Part shown: positions 46,416-59,055 of the stretch, one piece after another | How the letters are laid out: every line of letters begins with the position of its first letter | How positions within the stretch are numbered: the stretch's first letter is position 1 | Assembly (NCBI GenBank): GCA_036345935.2 | Contig: JADWOT020000004.1 | Span: 8,204,734 to 8,268,733 of the forward strand | From: Taenia hydatigena | Lineage: Eukaryota > Platyhelminthes > Cestoda > Cyclophyllidea > Taeniidae | DNA length: 64,000 bases | Reading direction: 5' to 3' | Translations under genes and position numbers: made by a program | Notes under the pieces: model-generated | Told to the model about the DNA's origin: nothing | Database searches by the model: none | The model's input: the letters and a program-made list of their open reading frames with translations, nothing else

Positions 46416-47045
46416 GTTGCCAAAGAAGCCAAGAAGCTGTCTGACACAAAGCACCTCAGACGACGAATGTTCATGTGGAAGCAGAGGAAGTGGGACAGAA
46501 TGGGCAGGGTGGGCAGTGTGGGCGGAGGGGGAACTCGCAAGCAGTCGCATCTGATGTGAAGGTTGGTAGATTGCAACGGATACTGCAAGTCATCGCTGAC
46601 GGTGGCGAAATGGAAGGAGCCGGCGCATCAGCAGCAGACGTCCACGGCACGACCGAAGGCCCAGATGAATGCGAATGGGAGGAAGCGGAGGGGTGAGATG
46701 TGAATACGAAAGAAAGAAGGGCGACGGTGGAAGACAAGCAGCTACTCGAGGAAGAAGAGGAAGGGAGAAAGGAAGGAAGGAAGGAGGGAAGGCGGGGAGG
46801 GAAGGAGGGAGGGAAACAGGGAGGGGGAAGGGAGGCAGGGAGTGAGGGAGGGAGGGGGGGAGAGAGACAGAGAGAGAGAGAGGGGAGGCATCGGAACGGA
46901 GAGGGAAGTGAAGAACGAGGAGACATCACGCATGGCGGTGAACAACGGCATCGGCGATGGCAGCAGGGGCACAATTGTCGACTCTGACGGTGGACATGGG
47001 CGAGACATTGTTGGCACCAGGACATCTCAACCGAACACTAAATGA
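46416..47045 (+). pseudogene. Inverted paralog of the Glu-rich gene (copy C)
   Basis: Counterpart of 10063-10682 on the plus strand, with the same two TGA codons. It also shifts frame within the purine-rich low-complexity run (about 46750-46880); the C-terminal part resumes in another frame ending at 47045. Confidence 0.42.
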
Positions 47046-47374
47046 AAAAGGAGAGAAAAAAAAAGGAAGTTAAGAGAGACGGACGGACGGACGGACGGAT
47101 GGATGGAAGAACGGGAGTCCTTCGCTCTTGGCATGGGTGGAGGTCATCATCGTCATCTACCTCCTCCTGCTGCTGCTGCTGAGCCAACTGTGACAACTAC
47201 AGTGTCCCTAACAACCAAAACAACGACAACAACAACGCCCTTCTCCTCCTCCTCCTCCTGCTGCTGCTGCTGCTCATAGTGCAGATGCTGCTGCATTAAC
47301 AGGAAGGACAATGCTCTCACCAACTTGACTTGGTGTGAATTGGTGGTAGGCAAGAAGCACACTTTGCTCCATCA

Positions 47375-48338
47375 TCAATGCATCATGGAGTCCGTAAACC
47401 GGTGTCGGTGTTGGTGAGGTGGTCCCTTGTGTTGTTGGTGCCACGCGAGCCCACCGATTGAGTTGGTGAAGAGCCGACGCCACCTGCCGCTGCGTGTCTT
47501 CTTTGCTTTGCCGTGTGCGTGGTGACCACTCTCGATGATGACATTGTGCGCCTCCTCTTTCTTCACCTCCTTCTCCATTCTCCCGTCCTCCTCCTGCTCC
47601 TCATGCTCCTGCTCCTGCTCCTCCTCCTCCTGCTCGTTCTCCTCGCGCTGCCCATCCCGCACCTGCGCCTGCTCCCGCTCACGCTCCACCCGCTCCACCC
47701 ACACCTCCTCCTCCACTTCCTGCTGCCCGTCCTCATCCCTCTTCGAACGGCCCTTTGTCTCCATCCGTCTTCTCATCCTCCTCCTCCTCCTTTCAGCGCA
47801 AAGGCCCTTTGCGCTATCCACACTAACACCTCCTCCTTCTTCCCTCCATTCGTACTCATCCGGAAGGTCGGTAACACCGTAGGTCGTGTCTGCGGCGCCA
47901 GTATCTCCTTCCGTTTCTGCCGACCGTCGCTGCCGCCTCCGCATCGAATGACTTGGAGGCGGGGCGAAGAATTGCAGTATCTGTTGGAACCTCACCAGCT
48001 TCGCATCAGATGCGCCAGTCGAGTTCTCCATCTCCTCCACCTGCTCCACCTGCTCCACTTGCTCCACCCGCTCTTCTTCCACATGAACATCTGTTTGAAG
48101 TGCTTTGTGAGAGACAGCCTCTTGGCGTCTTTGGCAACCTGCATGACAATGAGGTTAGTAGAGGTGTGTGTAAAGGCGAGCACCTACCTCTCCTCGTGGA
48201 CACTGCTTGCGCCATGTCCACGAGGGTCCACGCGAGAAAGAAAAATCGCAAACGGAAAAAACCAAAGTGACCGAAAAACCAAAGCGAAATGTACACCAAG
48301 ACGAAGAGCATTTGCAGATACATCCGATTTGCAAACAT
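47375..48338 (-). CDS. Two-exon Glu-rich, putatively secreted protein (copy C)
   Basis: Minus strand: exon 1 at 48338-48188, a 49-nt intron at 48187-48139, exon 2 at 48138-47375; 304 residues. Leader, splice sites and C-terminus match copies A and B. The Glu run carries a Val interruption. It lies in the inverted arm of the palindrome, so B and C face each other and could be homogenised by gene conversion. Confidence 0.38.
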
Positions 48339-50797
48339 TGTAGTGGCGGTATGTTTGAGTGTGTGACACGATCAATGGATTCAATCGATAGCCTCACCAT
48401 TTGAAAGTGAGCAGCGCTTTCTGTGTGGTGACTGCACTGCCATCACGCTAAATTGTGGTGCATGTTGGCGGCTAATGATGATAATTATTACTGGCACGAC
48501 TGGAACAGTGGGCTGCTTTGCGGTGTAGGTGAGGTGTAGGTGCGTTGAATGTGCTTGTGGAAGTGATAGCAACCACCCACAACGATGAGGCTGTACTGTC
48601 GCCTCACAATGCCAGTGAGCTAGAAATGCGGTTGGAATGCGAGTGGAATAAAAGTGTTACTCAAATGACTTGAGTAGTGGGTTTCTGCTGCTGCCTGTGA
48701 CGGGAAGACGGGTGTGAGTGTTGAAGGCATTTATGCAGCATATCCAGTATGTGCATTTTCGATGGTGGTGGTAAGGAAAGAACCAACACATGTTACACCG
48801 GTGGGACAGCAGGCTTGCTTTTCGAAGAAGAGAAGGAAAGAGAAAGGAGGGACGGAAGAAAGGAAGGAAGGGAGGAAGGAAAGAAGGAAGGGAGGAAGAA
48901 GTGGCTAGATGTGTCACACATGCGAGACGGTGGTTGGTAGCCGTAAGATAGAATGATAAAGTGGTCAAAATAGTTCTCGTTGGACTTAAGATGGTCCAGT
49001 TGAAGGAGTAGCTTCTACTTGGAGTCATTGCCTTATTGGTAGAGCTGTCCTTTGATGAGCCTCCATATCTGCCATAAGGTGTTGCACCCAGTCGCCACAA
49101 TCGTGCCAATACGTGAGGCCTCTCATTGTCAGCACTGTGGTTCCTTTCATGAGGGACATTATTATTCGCCCTGTGGGTAGTAACATACTCCCGATAAGTG
49201 AACTCAAGTCTTTTCAAATTGATGAATTGAGCAATGGCTTTTTCAAGCAGAGTTATTGTAGTTCAATTGCATGATTTGCTCAGCGGTAGAAGGATTAACT
49301 GCGTCTATTTATTCGACCACGTTCGGAAGTGAGCATTAAGATTGGACGATAGCAAAAGCCCATCGAGACACCTATGGAAGATCTTGCATGGTATACGCAA
49401 ATCATTCCTTACATGATCAGCATGAGCTCTGTATTCGCAAGGCGTGAGATCGTGACTGACTCTAACCCATCTGCTTTTTCTCTTCGCATTCATCTGACAT
49501 CTTATCTCTGCCATCGCTGTGGCGATTGGCTCGGCTGTGCCAAGGCTAAAGACAAATGCCTCCGACGTGCCAGGCCTTTGCGGGCATGTTGGTGGGAGCG
49601 AAGTGTACGAAAACAAGCGATGGCAGTGAGTGAGTGAGGGTGTTTTATTACACCTGAGTCGCGTCATCTTCTAGCAACAAATCAATGAGTTCTTGTCCAG
49701 TAATTGCTCTCTTTCATGATTGACCACTTGTTTCAAATTAGCTGAACTAGTCTGCACCATCCCATCTCCATGCGGTACAGCAATGTTGAATGTTTCGTAG
49801 CAACCTCGCGACTTCCAGAAATTAGCGCATTTTAACATCAAACAAGGTTAGCAACTACAGTGTAGTCAGAAAAGTGGAAAAACGATGGTGTCGCAGCAAT
49901 GTATAATTATATGGCTTAATTCCCTCCCCACCCTACTCCTTCTCCCTCTTTCCTCCCTCCATTCAAACATATTAAACCCCCCACGAGCGAAACAAATATA
50001 CTTCATTGTTTCCCTTTCTCCCTATAATGTTATGTGTCATTCGCATTTATCTTCAATTCATCTTATTAACCTGATGATAGCCACCCAATCCTTTTGTGTA
50101 GTATTCTATGACAAGAGGATTTTCACCCTTTGCACACGCATGCCTAATTTTTCCCATTGTTTTCGCATTTCTAATTCTTACGCTTTTTATTTACTACATT
50201 CTGATTTCTCTACAATACCTCAAAGTTAATGCATTGTTTGTTTGATTGCCGGTTTCGGCTGCGGTGACTTGGGTGACCATGTTGCTCCGAACGGGCGAGC
50301 TGGCCTTTGGACCACGCCACCGGTCTCTACACTCTGCTTGCTGAATATATACACACATTCCATTTAAGTATTATGCCCTCTTTTGCTTTTAATGAAGTCT
50401 TGGAACGCTACATCACATTTGTTGCACACATTCAAATTGCCCAACCGCTTTCCAGTTAGTGTTCTACAACAAAGAACAACTTATTGCTGTGTTTTAGCGT
50501 CCCTATTCTTGAGCCCCATTTGCTTATTGTCAACTACTTTTCCTTTGCCATCGAGACCCATCAGCGTGGTTTTACGACGTTCTCATGGTCGTCGCCGTTG
50601 TCGCCTTGTGAGGCAAAACCTCTCCACAATGAAGCATTACGAGGAAACATTAACTCATTCTTAGATAGCTCGAACGAGTTTGTTTTCTCTAGGCCCCGTC
50701 GATTACATTTACGTGTCGCCATATTATGCAACAATACAATGTCACGTATTTATTTGAGAAGTAAATTGCGCGAAGCTTTACCACACAAACAATGAGG

Positions 50798-51175
50798 CTA
50801 ATTTTGAAGCGAAACTATCGTTATCCTTGCCAAAACAAATTTTGGACGCTGAAAAACAATTAATGATCTCATAGCGAATACTTTCATTTTACTTCCATCG
50901 TGACATGTCTGGCATAAAGAACATTTCATGTTATTTCTGATTTGATATTTCCACCAAATGCCTACATCAGAACATGCAGGCCAACAGTCCAACATAACTT
51001 GGCGAAGGTGTAAGATACAAACGACTGCAGACACACCAACAGATGTTATTGGAAGGCGTTCGACAAACCAATCTCCCACAATAATCTCCATCCTGTCTGA
51101 ATGTTCCGTGTGGTGGCAATAGCTACCACGTCTGCTTAAGGGAACCGCGTGATGGAATGACAGCACAACTACCAT
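50798..51175 (-). CDS. Short conserved ORF of unknown function (copy C)
   Basis: Inverted counterpart of 35223-35576, 125 codons, with the same stop and the same 14-codon segment as copy B. The upstream part differs because of indels before the CCACCAC site. Confidence 0.18.
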   Translation of the reverse strand: MVVVLSFHHAVPLSRRGSYCHHTEHSDRMEIIVGDWFVERLPITSVGVSAVVCILHLRQVMLDCWPACSDVGIWWKYQIRNNMKCSLCQTCHDGSKMKVFAMRSLIVFQRPKFVLARITIVSLQN

Positions 51176-51458
51176 TTGGAACGCATTGCAGAGGAGATGG
51201 TGCTATGAGATTAATCAAGCAGCATGGAGCCTTCCCTCCCTTCTGGCCTACTTAGCATACATGCCCATGTGCAGAGCGGTTGGAGGCATCTTATCTTCTT
51301 TCTTACACAAACATCCCCCTTTCTGCTTCACTCCACACAGTGGGACTACGTTGTCACACAACTGGTGGATGCTTTGCATCCATCAATTTGCTGCACCACC
51401 AGTGCGCCTTTCGATGATTCACTCAACACTACCTCCGTCAATTTAAACATATTTTAGA

Positions 51459-52040
51459 ATGGTTTTAGAATGCTTAAGGATGAAGGCATCGACTAGGACG
51501 GTGCTCATAGATCAAATGGGTAGGTCAATCCAAACATTGTCCTCATTACACTCGCACTACGGTAACTCGTTTGTTGACGAGAATGCACGATTTCATTTAA
51601 ACACGCTCCAAGTTTTGCAGCACAACGTGTGCTTTGTGCATCCCCAGCAATTCGAGGGTTTTGAATCACTCATGTAGCACCACATGGAAGCGCACACTGG
51701 TGAGTTTGTAGATGCTTTAGTCCAGTTAGCTAGAAATATATTATCGCATAAGCATGCTTCAGTGGGCATACAAGCTTCCCCAGAATTCATACTTTGTTGT
51801 GATGTTGCAGGTCAAAATAAGGAGTCATCTGATGCCCGCTACTACTGCATGGAATGTTATGGGGACTGTCCAACATGGGAGACACTGAGGAACCACATCC
51901 GCCTAAGCCGTCCTTGTACGTTTTCCTCCGTTCGTAAAACTCACTTCTTGATGACTAATTTTGCCGGTCATGCCCCTGCCTTGCAGATGTTTGGAGCAAG
52001 CTGTACAGTCAAATGGGATAAAATCCCCTCAAGCAAATGA
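51459..52040 (+). pseudogene. C2H2 zinc-finger-like ORF with an in-frame TAG
   Basis: One frame is open for 193 codons except for a TAG at 51675-51677. Codons 58-79 fit a C2H2 finger: Cys58-x2-His61-x3-Phe65-x5-Leu71-x2-His74-x4-His79, followed by the linker Thr-Gly-Glu-Phe. The second zinc ligand is His instead of Cys and the TAG falls inside the finger. A second finger-like block begins near 51846 with Cys-x2-Cys-x12-His and Leu at H minus 3, preceded by an acceptor-like GATGTTGCAG. Only the part up to 51768 is duplicated in copy A. It is probably a decayed zinc-finger gene; a spliced-out stop is the alternative. Confidence 0.4.
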
Positions 52041-55000
52041 GCTTCGTAAGTTCCAAATGAGTTCATTTATTGCCTTAAAGCATTTTTAGAAGAGCGATGA
52101 TCACTAAGGTAAAACCAGTTGAGCTCGCAAAATTTTAATGGTCCTACGACAACGGAGTCGCCTTTGCGAAACTTGCTTTAGTTAGTTGATATTGCGAGAA
52201 GCACATGAATCGCAGGGATCTGCCAGTCGAACTTCTTGAAAATGTCAGGTGTTTTAGGAATCACCCTCGGTGTAAGCTCTGCTTGGCTACGCTTCGAGTC
52301 CGTTTAACGTGCTATCTTCTGCCACCTTCCTTGGGCAATCGTTTGGGCATGTGCTTTAACATAATCATTAGCGTAACCTGCAATTTGCCACTTTCAAATG
52401 TACGGACTCTTGCTTTTCCATTCAATCATTCCTTAATGCTTTTAAGGAAGCGCTTGGGCATTTGTTTGACCTAGTAAGCAGAAATTCCAATGCAAATTTG
52501 ATTGGGCATCTAGCTGGATGCGAATTACAACATACAAATTCTTAACCTTTGGACCAATACAAGGCAAACACTAATTCCTTCACATATAAATCCTTTTAAT
52601 CCACACAGGGCTGCTGCAATAGTCAGCGGGCAACAATGCCGCTCAGTTCAGATGCTAGACTTTAAAAGGCACGCCCCGTAAAGCTAGGTAAACCTTCCTC
52701 CTATCTTTTATTCAAAAGGAAGTTCGTGTTCATTTGTAATGCAAATCCTCTTCTAGAATTTTGCCTTTCCTTTGATCATCTGCAGCACATTATGCCGTTA
52801 AGCATGAAATACTTGGAGTCAAATAAATAGCATAAAACTTACTTGACATCGTAGAAGATCTGTGACTTCTCACCGCCAAAATATACTTTATGTATAAATA
52901 CTTTTACTGATTGTTGGCAGCTCTCGCTGAGGACGGAATTCTCATTTGAAGCATGGACAACTGTAGCAAGTGCCTTTTTAATGTATGTTTTGGTAGTGAG
53001 TAGTCAGATTAGCCACCTTCGTGGCTCAGCAGAGGTCACTGATACCACGGAGAAATTAGACCCTGATTACATCCATGCTGGTGCGTTAACAACACGCATA
53101 CGGTGGAGTGGTTGAGTGGGAGCCTTCAGTAATAATAACATGGATCAGTCATGTAACACTTTCGTTCCCAACGCTGTCATGTCAAAATGAAGCAGGATTC
53201 TAATGTGCTTTGCACTGCGTCTCATTAAGCTAAGGATAATCATAACAGCACGGATTAACTTAACTGCACTCTGATCTTCGTAATTTTGACTTATTGAAGG
53301 GTGACTAGGGAGATCCGTCTCGTTTAGAAAGCTCTTTTTTTATATTTACTTGTAAACGCTGATGATTTTGTGCAGAATGCACAAAGGTGGGCTTTAAGGA
53401 ATGTGGTTTCGTTCTTAGTCTCCCAATTTGCCCACCGCATCTAAAAATGCACGAATCCATTGCTAAATGATTCCTGCGAGTCCAGAGAGGGTTGGATTGA
53501 AAAGAGTTTGAGTTTTAGAAATAAAACGGCTGTAGGATTATAGAAACCGTACCGACGACGGGTTATGGCGAAAAACACATTAGTCTGCAGTCTGCTGATA
53601 ACGCGAGTATTGCAGGACAAACTATTGGGCCTATGTTTGCACAAAACTCGGTACCACGCAACCACCAGTTCCATTTCCTCCAGTGGCATCAAATCGCAAG
53701 TCTCCATACACAATCCTACGTGCCAATGTGCGCTCCCGGTGTGTTGACAAGGTATCTCGACTACCTCCAAATGCTGAAGCATGCGATGCACAATGTTCGA
53801 TGGAATGCATCTGTTTTGAGGAAGGCAATGACTTTGTCGTTGCTCCTGCCACGTCTTCTCAGAATATGAATCCCCAGTTAAACCACTTGCAGTCAAGCTA
53901 GGTGGAAATTCGCAATTTTAGATTTGAGCGCACTGAGGCTAAAGAAGGAGAATTGAAATTAAGGTAAAATAATTATGTTTTAGGCAAAGCAATTGGGAAC
54001 AGATACAAGAAAGCAAACTAAGGTGTAGTTGTTTGAGCAGGTTTTGCGAATTGGAATGATTGTACAGTAGATGCTAGGAGTGTTTGCTTGCAGTAAATAA
54101 TTCCCAATCGCCCAGGGAAATGCGTGCACTGACGGATTGTTCTGGCCTCTTGGAGAGCAAATTCTTACGATTTTATTTATCACGTGTGGGATTCACAATC
54201 GCCTAGATGTGATATGCGGTCTGCACGGATGTGCACGTAGTGTGTGTCCAGTAGTGAGTGTGAACAATGAGGCCAACCAGCAGTGCATGTAGGTTGTCAC
54301 GCATGTAAGTTCGTTTGCATTTGTACATCCACAATGCCACGAACCATGCTGCTAACAAAGCCATTTACGCCTCAATTTGGCCTTTTGCACCAAAGACAAG
54401 CGAATTCCGCACCACAAGTAACAGGGCAAGATGACGCCTACTTCACTGGAGTAGTCATTTGAGCCCTGCTTTCAGCCTGTCTAGATGTCCGCTAGCAGCA
54501 CGCAACTACGTAGTACCACAGTCGACATTAAAAAGCGGCGTTTAGACAACCAACTGGAGCACGATGTGGATACACAATGGCTTCTGACCTCGAGCACGTC
54601 TGTGCTTGGAAAATACCTCACTTAAGGATGACACAATCATCATGTTATTTAAAAGGATGCATGCCGCAGTAATGGGTGACGAATTCAGAGTTCTTTGCCA
54701 ACAACTACTCGTAAGTCATTCGATACGATCGAGATGAGTCTGTACCTTAGCTGGTTTCGCGGACTTCATTTAAATATTAGATTTCCCTTACCTTAGGTAA
54801 GTCGGTCGCTTTAGTAAAGAAATGCAAGTACAACCGTGTTGCAGTGTGTTGCACACACTTGTGCAGTGTGTGGTGCGTCAGGCAGTGGGTGAAGTGATGT
54901 GGGCGTGGATGTGAAGAGGCAGGCAAATGCGAATCAAATGCGTTTACGTGCACTCACCTGTTACATTACCAGGTGGTGCTGTGGGGCAAGCAAAACTACT

Positions 55001-55121
55001 CCAGCCTCAAGCATTACTAGCACACCAGCCCATCGTTATAGACCACATAGCAAAGTAGTTTCTGGTAAGACGCGCTTGCATATGAACTGCACGCAGTTGA
55101 ATTAAGCACTGCATTGCTGCA
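52041..55121. other. Gene-poor stretch before the galactosyltransferase
   Basis: No recognisable gene. Around 53441-53896 ORFs overlap on both strands, including a Cys-rich plus-strand frame (53683-53901) and a 151-codon minus-strand frame, so the region cannot be assigned. A 5' untranslated exon of the GT31 gene may lie upstream of the acceptor at 55121. Confidence 0.4.
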
Positions 55122-55127
55122 GGAAAC

Positions 55128-56454
55128 ATGGGAGCTCCTGCTCTTCCTTTCCATTCTACAAATCGAAAACCGGTGTTACACTTCATTGTCATCTGCGCAT
55201 CCATAACTTACCTTATCTACAGTTATGCCATTTACATCAAAGCCACATCCTTGGAGAGGTGGGTAACTCAACCAAATCGCAACGGTACTTACTGCGCATG
55301 GAACGTGACAAACCCATTTCTCGCGTACGCAGAAAGTCTACCATTGCTTTTCATGACACCTTTTTCTTGTAAGTGGGCTAGCAGCCCTCCGTGTGGTAGT
55401 TAATATGTGTGGGTACGGGAATGCATGAACATGCCTTTAATCTTTCACCCATGACATCCCGTCCTCTACCGTCTTGCATGAAACAATATCTCAGGAATAT
55501 TATTCTGTGATCTTGCATTCTTCTTTTAGCCTTCCCTTTACAATCCATGGATCCGAGTTCGCCAAGTACCCTCTGGAGTATGCTCTCTTCTCGTGCACCC
55601 ACAAGCCACAGATGGGCTCGCCGATGGATTGTCTCGCCCTGACGTGGTGATTATGCACAAGTCAGAAGTCTACAATTTTGAGGAGAGAAGTCAACTGCGC
55701 AAACTCTACCATCTCTACTACCCGAACGTCAAGATTTACCTCTTCTTCCCTATCGGCTTACCACGAACTTTGCTAGACAAACGTATTTCAACGGGACGGA
55801 TTTAATGTGACCCTTAATAACAGAGCAGGAAATGAACTGAAGGCATATTCACAGCATCCACAAAGGACAGCCGAAATGCTTTCCAGGGAAATGCACGAAT
55901 ATGATGACCTACTTGTCGGTGACTACGAAGACTCCTACTATAATTTGACGCTGAAAATGTTCCACACATTCCAGTGGGCTGCTCGATTTTGTCGACCCTA
56001 CAAACCCATCTTCGTCTTTCTTGATGACGACTATGCCGTCAATGCAAATAAGTTAGTCACATTTGTACGTAGCCTAACAACGGAACTTCGAGAAAACCTG
56101 AACTACGGTTGCGAAGTGATGGTGAATCCTGTTTTCCGGCATACCAGTTCGTATCTGCAGTGGGTCTTCTCGAAGCGCGAAATTCCTTGGCCATTCCATA
56201 CACCACAGTACTTGGGTATCTACAGTATGTGGAGCTACCGTCATGTCCACGACTTGGCTCTGGCAATGCACTTCACTAAGCCCATGGCAATTGATGACAC
56301 GTGGCTAAGGATGGTGCAGTACAAGCTGAATCTCACACCCAAGGGGATGGAAGGCATGTTCCGCAAGAGTTGGCCGATGCCGAAGCATGTCAACTGCTCC
56401 GATATCTTCTTTGCTCTTCTTAGCGAATTTGAACAGCGCAAGTGCGCATTGTAA
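55128..56454 (+). CDS. Beta-1,3-galactosyltransferase-like protein (GT31), frame disrupted
   Basis: GT31 enzymes transfer galactose or GlcNAc to glycans in the Golgi as type II membrane proteins. Exon 1 (55128-55368) follows an acceptor-like GCTGCAG and encodes a short cytosolic tail, a membrane anchor (about residues 17-37) and a stem with Asn-Gly-Thr and Asn-Val-Thr sequons. A GTAAGT donor at 55369 and TTCTTTTAG acceptor at 55529 bound a 161-nt intron. Exon 2 carries the domain: Asn-Phe-Glu-Glu-Arg near 55674, Asp-Tyr-x3-Tyr-Tyr-Asn-Leu-Thr, the Asp-Asp-Asp metal motif at 56023-56031, and Ile-Asp-Asp-Thr-Trp near 56290. The best reading changes frame at about 55362-55368, 55600-55640 and 55770-55805. 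It is therefore a pseudogene or an indel-affected assembly. The last 215 codons are intact and family assignment is firm. Confidence 0.82.
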
Positions 56455-56483
56455 AAAGAGTCCTACAAACTTGCTATGCTAAA

Positions 56484-56493
56484 ATTAAATAAA
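56484..56493 (+). promoter_or_regulatory. Polyadenylation signal of the GT31 gene
   Basis: Overlapping ATTAAA and AATAAA hexamers lie 30-39 bases after the TAA stop of the galactosyltransferase. Position and orientation fit a short 3' untranslated region. Confidence 0.55.
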
Positions 56494-56499
56494 CATCTT

Positions 56500-57990
56500 G
56501 AGGTAAATGCTCATGCATTAAAAGCCGCATGTTTGCACTCCCCACCAAGCAATGAAGCAGACCTAATTTCGGAATACAACAGGAAGAGGTGATCAGTTCC
56601 TGAACACCTCATCCTGATGTGAGGTTTTTAGTGAACTTTGAACCAAATGTCTCTGTCACGTGTTTGCGGTGTAACCCCATAATTCCGTAATAGCAGCTTG
56701 AGGAACTGTTATCATATTTAAGAGCTTTGTTTTGATCAGGAAAGCATTTCTGCCTTAGTGACATTGCTCTACTTCCACAGCCAGAGGCGTGACACGTTCT
56801 CTTGCCTTCAGGGTCTGGAATATGCCTTGTTCTGATAAATGTCGTCCTGAGAATATTCTTTCCGATTTTCGATCACAAAACTCATTAACTTATGCATTGT
56901 CACACTGTTTTTAAGCTCTGCTTTATTTCCTTCTAATCGGACAGCCAAAAGTTTCACAGTTAGATATTGTGTTATACAAAACTGCGACCCACAAATATGC
57001 GTCGGAAGTGCAGAAATACTGATAAGTCGTAGCGCAGCAAATCTTTTCTATTGAGCAGTCAGCAATTTACCTGCTGCTGGTTCACTACCAGATTTTGTGT
57101 GCCAAAGGGTGGACTCCATTTAACCTCACTGTTGTGTTTTGCGCCGATTCCAACAGCTAGAGCTTCAATGAAGTGGCACACTGGCTTCATTCACAAAACC
57201 TTCTCCATGCGTTTACAACCACACACCCACTCGTTCACTCACTTTTCCATTAACACGGCTCTTTGGGCCATTGTCACACGCTCCTCCACCCAATGAAAGA
57301 GAGGTTGCAATAAAATTACACTAAAAGTTTATGCATTCCTTAAACCGGCACCAAGCCCGCCTTCTCTGTTTTCATCATTGCTATCTCCGTTGACAGTACC
57401 CTGAGATACCTTTAAAGGTTCACTGCCATTGCGAATAATAGCAGTTGAAAATATTCGGCATCTGACCAGTTTAATCCATTCCGGACGACGGGTGGTAAAT
57501 GCAACAATGTCCCACTGATCGCCTAACAATTGATAGGCTTAGTACAAGTGCGCACTTCGAGCATTTGTCGCGCGCATTTAGCTGTTGGGAAAAGAAGTTA
57601 TCAAGGTAAGCGGTGTAGGTGTGAGTGTGCGACTGGGTGCAATTGTGGGCATTTGGTACATCATTTTAAACCATGTGAAAGTCATCGAGAGTGGGAGTCC
57701 AAAATGTAATCCACATTTTCCACTCACATTTTAGACAAGAAACTCTTATGCAAGAAAGTAAAGTGCGTGTTTCAAATAATTGAGCGTTTAACGCTAAAAA
57801 GGCGGGTGATGGTTGTAGTGCGGGCAACAGGTTATCAAAAAAGGAACATTTTAGCATGAATGCAAAAATAGGCTTTAAATGAGCATGAGATTGCATCGCG
57901 ATGTGTAGAGGCAGAACACACTGATACCGTTGCTGTCGGCTGCCATCGAAGATAAAGGAACTTCTTCCCATCAAGACAGAGGAAAAGTGA
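56500..57990. other. Gene-poor stretch after the GT31 gene
   Basis: No recognisable gene on either strand; short ORFs have no domain character. Confidence 0.45.
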
Positions 57991-57994
57991 TGAA

Positions 57995-58200
57995 AGGAAC
58001 TCCACAATTTAACAAGCTCTGAACTCTAATGCTAGCTGCACGATAAGTTGCAGAACAGACACGGCTAATCTCAAGTCTTCACAAGATGGCAATTGCAACT
58101 GGCAATTGTACTTTTCAAAGGCTTTGCTGTTTCAGGTATGGCTTTGAATGAGTTCCAAGTGCTGAACAAATTTAGATGGCATCGACTTGACCAGCGTCAA
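57995..58200 (+). repeat. Local duplication, copy 1
   Basis: Matches 59505-59690 about 1.5 kb downstream in the same orientation: AACAAGCTCT, GATGCTAGCTGC-type, CAAGATGGCAATTGCA, GGCTTTGCTGTTTCAGGTATG and AAATTTAGATGGCA blocks. Copy 1 has a short CAACTGGCAATTG insertion. The shared TTGCTGTTTCAG|GTATGG has the form of a splice acceptor. Confidence 0.85.
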
Positions 58201-58877
58201 GGTCACTTAACCAACTCCTCCTCACCTTTGCACAACACAAAGTAGAAAGCACTCATCCATCTACTTCCGCTTCTCGATCCTTCCATCTGTGCACCATCCC
58301 ATCAATGTCCAATCATCAAGTGTAGCCCTCACACCAAGTGCACAACTTTGTTCATATTTATTCATGAGGTCCACCCTTCCCTTTCATAAACCCTTTACGC
58401 AGGTCTGGCAAAATCAAAGTCCAGTGCATTTTACACGCACGGTGGTAATTACTGATACGCTTCAAGAGTGGCATGGCCTTTTTACACTTCTGTCACTTTG
58501 GTTCCCGTCCACAGAAGCAAAAGCAACGGCTTTGTCTCTCCCTCTCTCCCCCTCTCTAGCTCCCCATTGCGTTTCATGTGCATGTGCTAATTGGATTCAT
58601 CCCCACTCCTACACATCCATCGACGCCATATCGCCTCTAGCCCTCCTCCCACTCCCACCCCTTCTCCACTCCCCCACTCCTTCTCCTCCTCCTCCTTCCA
58701 GTGTCAATGCTGCGCACACGCCAGCAATAAAAGCGGACCCGTTTGGGAAGGGGGCACGGGTTTCTTGCCGATGTGCAAGTGTAGGTGGTGGGGTGGTGGT
58801 GGTGTAGAGTGTTTAATGAGGATGAAGCGTTGGTATTCTTGGAAAAGGGTTGTAAGGCGGAGATGTGGTTTAGATGA

Positions 58878-59055
58878 TGCAACAAATAGCACAAACTAGA
58901 GCAGTTTTGTAACAAACACAATAATTTAAAGTACAAACACGCAAGTAAAACAATTTAGGAATTGCACACGAGTGAGAGATATGGCAATGAATCTTAACAG
59001 TCGATCAAAGCATAGATGCTATATCATTGGGTGTAACAGCGCAAAGCAAAGCGCC
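58878..59055 (+). repeat. Dispersed ~175-bp repeat, copy 2
   Basis: Partner of 43785-43960. Upstream, both copies share GATGCAACAA before CACAAACTAG. Identity stops just after the GCAAAGCAAA motif. Confidence 0.85.

Larger units (their letters stand above)
45100..51768 (-). repeat. Core segment, copy C (inverted)
   Basis: Reverse-complement copy of the core. The upper edge at 51768 corresponds to A position 5360. The lower edge near 45100 corresponds to B position about 41002. Several variants are shared with B and not A, such as the sequence flanking the first YAWTS exon and the 42-base segment absent from A. B and C thus form the two arms of a palindrome centred near 43 kb. Confidence 0.92.

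Noticed and set aside
53441..53896. 151-codon minus-strand ORF
   Set aside because: Three overlapping frames on both strands are open here and none shows a recognisable motif.
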